This document shows, piece by piece, positions 61,930 to 64,000 of a stretch of 64,000 nt of DNA. The notes beneath the pieces are model-generated. The model worked only from the letters and a program-made list of their open reading frames with translations, was not told the DNA's origin and ran no database searches. The stretch is taken from positions 4,011,501 to 4,075,500 of the forward strand of contig NZ_CP016449.1 of the NCBI RefSeq assembly GCF_001713375.1, in the 5' to 3' direction. Both the position numbers and the translations under genes were made by a program. How positions within the stretch are numbered: the stretch's first letter is position 1; each line of letters begins with the position of its first letter. Origin of the DNA: Hydrogenophaga sp. RAC07. GTDB lineage: Bacteria > Pseudomonadota > Gammaproteobacteria > Burkholderiales > Burkholderiaceae_C.

Positions 61930-62823
61930 TCAGGCGGCCAGGGCCAGCGCGGGCTTCTTGGTGGACTTGGCGATGGGCAGACCGGTCTCGATCGGCAGGC
62001 TCTCGTCGCGCGACCACTCGTTCCACGAGCCGAAGTACATGCGCACGTCGGAGAAGCCGGCCTGCTTGAGCGCCAGGAAGGTGTTGGACGCGCGCGCGCC
62101 CTTGAAGCAGTAGAGGTAGATGGTGTCGTCGGTGGTGATGCCGGCGGTGGCGCACTCGGCCTTGACTTCGTCGGGCGTCTTGAACACCGGGCCTTGGGCG
62201 GAAGGCTTCATGAAGCGGTACCACTCCAGCCACTTGGCGCCGGGCAGGCGGCCTTTGCGGGGCGCGAAGTCCTTGCCGTAGGGCGACGACGATTCGCCGA
62301 TCCACTCGTCGATGTCGCGCACGTCAAGCAACACGGTGTCGGTGCCCAGCGCGGCCTTCACATCGTCTTGCGTGAGCATCACGTCGGCCGTGGGCAGGTC
62401 GCTCGGGAAGGTGGCGGGCGTGGGTGTGGCGGCCGTGGTGGAGATGGGCAGGCCGGCGGACTTCCAGGCGCTGAAGCCGCCGTTGAGCACCTTGATCTTG
62501 GGGTAGCCCAGCCAGGTGAGCAGGTAGTAGCCGCGGCACGACTGGCCGTAGCCGCTGTTCATCGCGTCTTCGTAAAACACCGCCGTCTCTTTGCCCGACA
62601 AACCGGCCGCGCCCAGCGCTTCGGCAAACGCGGCCTTGAGCGCCTGCAGGCCTTCGGGTGTGGAGGTGGCGAGATACGTGAACACTTCGCGCAGGTTCAC
62701 GGCACCGGGAATGTGACCGGCGGCAAAGGTGTCCGCGTCACGCGTGTCGATGACCACAACGGGTTCGGACGACTGCAGCGCAGCAAGCTGGGCGGGGGCG
62801 ATCAGGGTGGCTTCAATGCTCAT
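61930..62823 (-). CDS. Tandem-rhodanese sulfurtransferase
   Basis: A 297-residue two-domain rhodanese: an inactive first domain (VVVIDTRDADTFAAGHIPGA) and a second domain with the active Cys239 in IYLYCFKGARASNTFLAL. Thiosulfate or 3-mercaptopyruvate sulfurtransferases have this layout and length. ATG at 62823; a frame open upstream to 63015 lies in the composition-changing intergenic region and has no rhodanese features. No signal peptide is seen. It is the last gene before the low-GC region. Confidence 0.88.
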   Translation of the reverse strand: MSIEATLIAPAQLAALQSSEPVVVIDTRDADTFAAGHIPGAVNLREVFTYLATSTPEGLQALKAAFAEALGAAGLSGKETAVFYEDAMNSGYGQSCRGYYLLTWLGYPKIKVLNGGFSAWKSAGLPISTTAATPTPATFPSDLPTADVMLTQDDVKAALGTDTVLLDVRDIDEWIGESSSPYGKDFAPRKGRLPGAKWLEWYRFMKPSAQGPVFKTPDEVKAECATAGITTDDTIYLYCFKGARASNTFLALKQAGFSDVRMYFGSWNEWSRDESLPIETGLPIAKSTKKPALALAA

Positions 62824-63342
62824 GGAGACCTCGCGGAAGTGGCGGAAGGCGGGATTGCCTGAGGTCTCTAGCGCAACCTGCGTGCCAGGGGGGGCGCGGA
62901 GGTGTGTCAACGCTTGAAGGGCGTTGAATTTGTTGGGTTTATTGGGGTTGGGGTGGAAGTGCTCTCGCGGCGGACGGCGCCTGGATACGCCACTGTGTCG
63001 ACACAATGTCGACACAGTGTTGGTTGCCTTTTGGCACTACGGGCGGGTATACGGGCCGGGAAGCGCAGATCCTTAAATTCGACTCGAAGCCGGCACCCAC
63101 CGCAAACCCCAATCGGTCAATCGCAGAAAAGCACGCGTTGCAGCTTCGCTCATAGTATCCGTGGCTGTAGGATTTCATGGTTTACTTCCATCCGTACCAA
63201 AATGAGGTTTAAGGTCGCAAGATCTTTGATCTAGTTGCGCTTTTCGGCGCCGACATGGTTGGAGTAACTTGTAATTCTTGCTGGTTCATTGATATTGCAA
63301 ATCACGAATACAGCTCAATTAACTTTGTCTAGGAAACATGTA
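62824..63342. other. Gene-free transition region where GC content falls
   Basis: About 520 bp without a convincing gene. GC falls strongly after about 63020, from the high level of the rest of the window. It contains the perfect 29-bp palindrome at 62991-63019 and a quasi-palindrome AGATC-TTT-GATCT (63220-63232) within a CGCAA/TTGCG-like flank. The promoter of the ATPase gene should lie in its right half, but no clear -35/-10 pair is seen. Confidence 0.6.
62991..63019. repeat. Perfect 29-bp palindrome at the composition break
   Basis: CACTGTGTCGACA-CAA-TGTCGACACAGTG: 13-bp arms, 3-bp spacer, with two TGTCGACA motifs, each itself a perfect palindrome. It lies 168 bp upstream of the sulfurtransferase start and 324 bp before the ATPase gene. 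It could be an operator, a recombinase core site or an island boundary. Confidence 0.7.
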
Positions 63343-64000
63343 ATGAGTGCACTCGACCATCTGCTGAAGTACGTTAGAACCGGTACCGCAGAGGGAGACC
63401 GGCCCTTCTTAGGCGAGATATTTATCGCACCAACTCAGTTCACGCAACTCTGTGCCATCGAACCTGGAGGTATGAGAATACTCGTAGGAAATAAGGGGAT
63501 TGGGAAAAGTGCCATCGTCGAATGGATCGATAAAGTCGCTAAATCAAAGAAGCTGCCAAGCCTTCTCATTCGGCCCGATAACATATCATCCAAAGACACA
63601 CCAACCTCGCTTGATATCGGCTCTCTGAAACGCTTCTATTACGAGGTCCTGCTTCGAACAGTTGGGGCTCAAATTGGCTCGCAACTCAAGGGGATGCTGA
63701 AGGGTTCAGCAGCGAAACTGCACAACGAGGCGCGGCAGCAGGGACTTGCGGAAGAAGACTTCATTCAAAAATCACTAGAGCTCATTTCAGCCATCTCATT
63801 GCCTGCAGCGAAAATCAACGGTGTACAGTTTGCAAAGGAATTGGCTGGAACCAACTCTCCTCATGCATTGATCAAGGCAGTCAATTTGCAGCTTCTCTCG
63901 TCAGGGAATGTCTTCTATCTCCTAATTGACGATACTGATCAGTTAGCAGCACCGGATCAACCAGCACATTTAAATAGGATTTGGGCGCTTCTGTTGGCGG
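63343..64000 (+). CDS. P-loop ATPase of unknown function (cut by the window end)
   Basis: The first 219 residues of a larger protein. Walker A is GNKGIGKS (residues 49-56) in RILVGNKGIGKSAIVEWI and Walker B is LLIDDTD (about 193-199), followed by Q. The region before Walker A (TGTAEGDRPFLGEIFIAP) recalls Sll1717-type and STAND-like ATPases found in defence islands and mobile elements, but that is a tentative likeness. Start ATG at 63343 with AGGA 8 bp upstream; the ATG at 63338 leads straight to a stop. GC content and codon choice (many A/T-ending codons) differ sharply from its left neighbours, a sign of transfer. Confidence 0.75.
   Translation, partial: MSALDHLLKYVRTGTAEGDRPFLGEIFIAPTQFTQLCAIEPGGMRILVGNKGIGKSAIVEWIDKVAKSKKLPSLLIRPDNISSKDTPTSLDIGSLKRFYYEVLLRTVGAQIGSQLKGMLKGSAAKLHNEARQQGLAEEDFIQKSLELISAISLPAAKINGVQFAKELAGTNSPHALIKAVNLQLLSSGNVFYLLIDDTDQLAAPDQPAHLNRIWALLLA

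Noticed and set aside
63075..63115. TTCGACTCG followed by GGCACCCA, looking like the 3' end of a tRNA or tmRNA that might serve as an attachment site
   Set aside because: The acceptor stem and T-arm do not pair and no upstream tRNA body is found.
62939..63234. Short open frames on both strands in the transition region
   Set aside because: They lack ribosome sites and recognisable sequence, and cross the palindrome.

Overview
The window is a high-GC chromosomal segment packed with genes. Its gene families (aryl-polyene-type cluster, two TRAP operons, CmpA/NrtA-type cyanate transporter, FCD, IclR and LysR regulators, manganese riboswitch before a TerC gene) and its composition suggest a betaproteobacterium of the Burkholderiales, most likely Comamonadaceae (Hydrogenophaga-like). 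That placement is inference. I recognised no rRNA, tRNA, CRISPR array, insertion sequence or replication origin.

Layout. 1-10,637 (minus strand): most of an aryl-polyene (APE)-type lipid/pigment operon running off the left edge, in the order ACP, ketosynthase, ACP, membrane protein, AMP-ligase, dehydratase, LpxL-like acyltransferase, LolA-like protein, MMPL exporter, alpha/beta hydrolase, polysaccharide deacetylase, methyltransferase, second ketosynthase. A PAP2 phosphatase gene diverges from it. 11.5-17.4 kb: FCD/GntR regulator and a TRAP operon with a fumarylacetoacetase-family hydrolase and a FAD 2-hydroxyacid dehydrogenase. 17.5-23.4 kb: orphan regulator, beta-propeller protein, LysR, and a CoA-transferase/HMG-CoA-lyase-like pair divergent from an IclR regulator, with two palindromes between them. 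23.6-26.6 kb: L-2-haloacid dehalogenase followed by malate synthase G, a plausible haloacetate-to-malate route. 26.6-34.2 kb: repeats, M48 protease, Lrp regulator, then a second TRAP operon with a TSUP permease and a gamma-glutamyltransferase behind a predicted sigma-54 promoter.

34.2-43.5 kb: SGNH hydrolase, lipoprotein, two cytochromes c, MFS exporter, RecQ, rhodanese and a stand-alone homocysteine methyltransferase. 43.6-44.7 kb: yybP-ykoY manganese riboswitch controlling a TerC-family gene. 44.7-51.5 kb: cyclic-nucleotide-domain protein, a soluble histidine kinase and NarL-type regulator, then a cyanate operon (SBP, permease, ATPase, cyanase, NTF2-like protein) with a strong sigma-54 promoter match and an 18-bp upstream palindrome. 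51.5-62.8 kb: LysR/oxidoreductase pair, YitT protein, VapBC-like module, two pirins with a LysR regulator, RlmN-like enzyme, a rubredoxin-reductase fusion coupled to an acyl-CoA-dehydrogenase-like protein, dispersed repeats, OsmC and a rhodanese.

After about 62.9 kb the composition drops sharply in GC. A perfect 29-bp palindrome marks this transition, and a P-loop ATPase of unknown function starts there and is cut by the window end. This looks like the edge of an acquired island.
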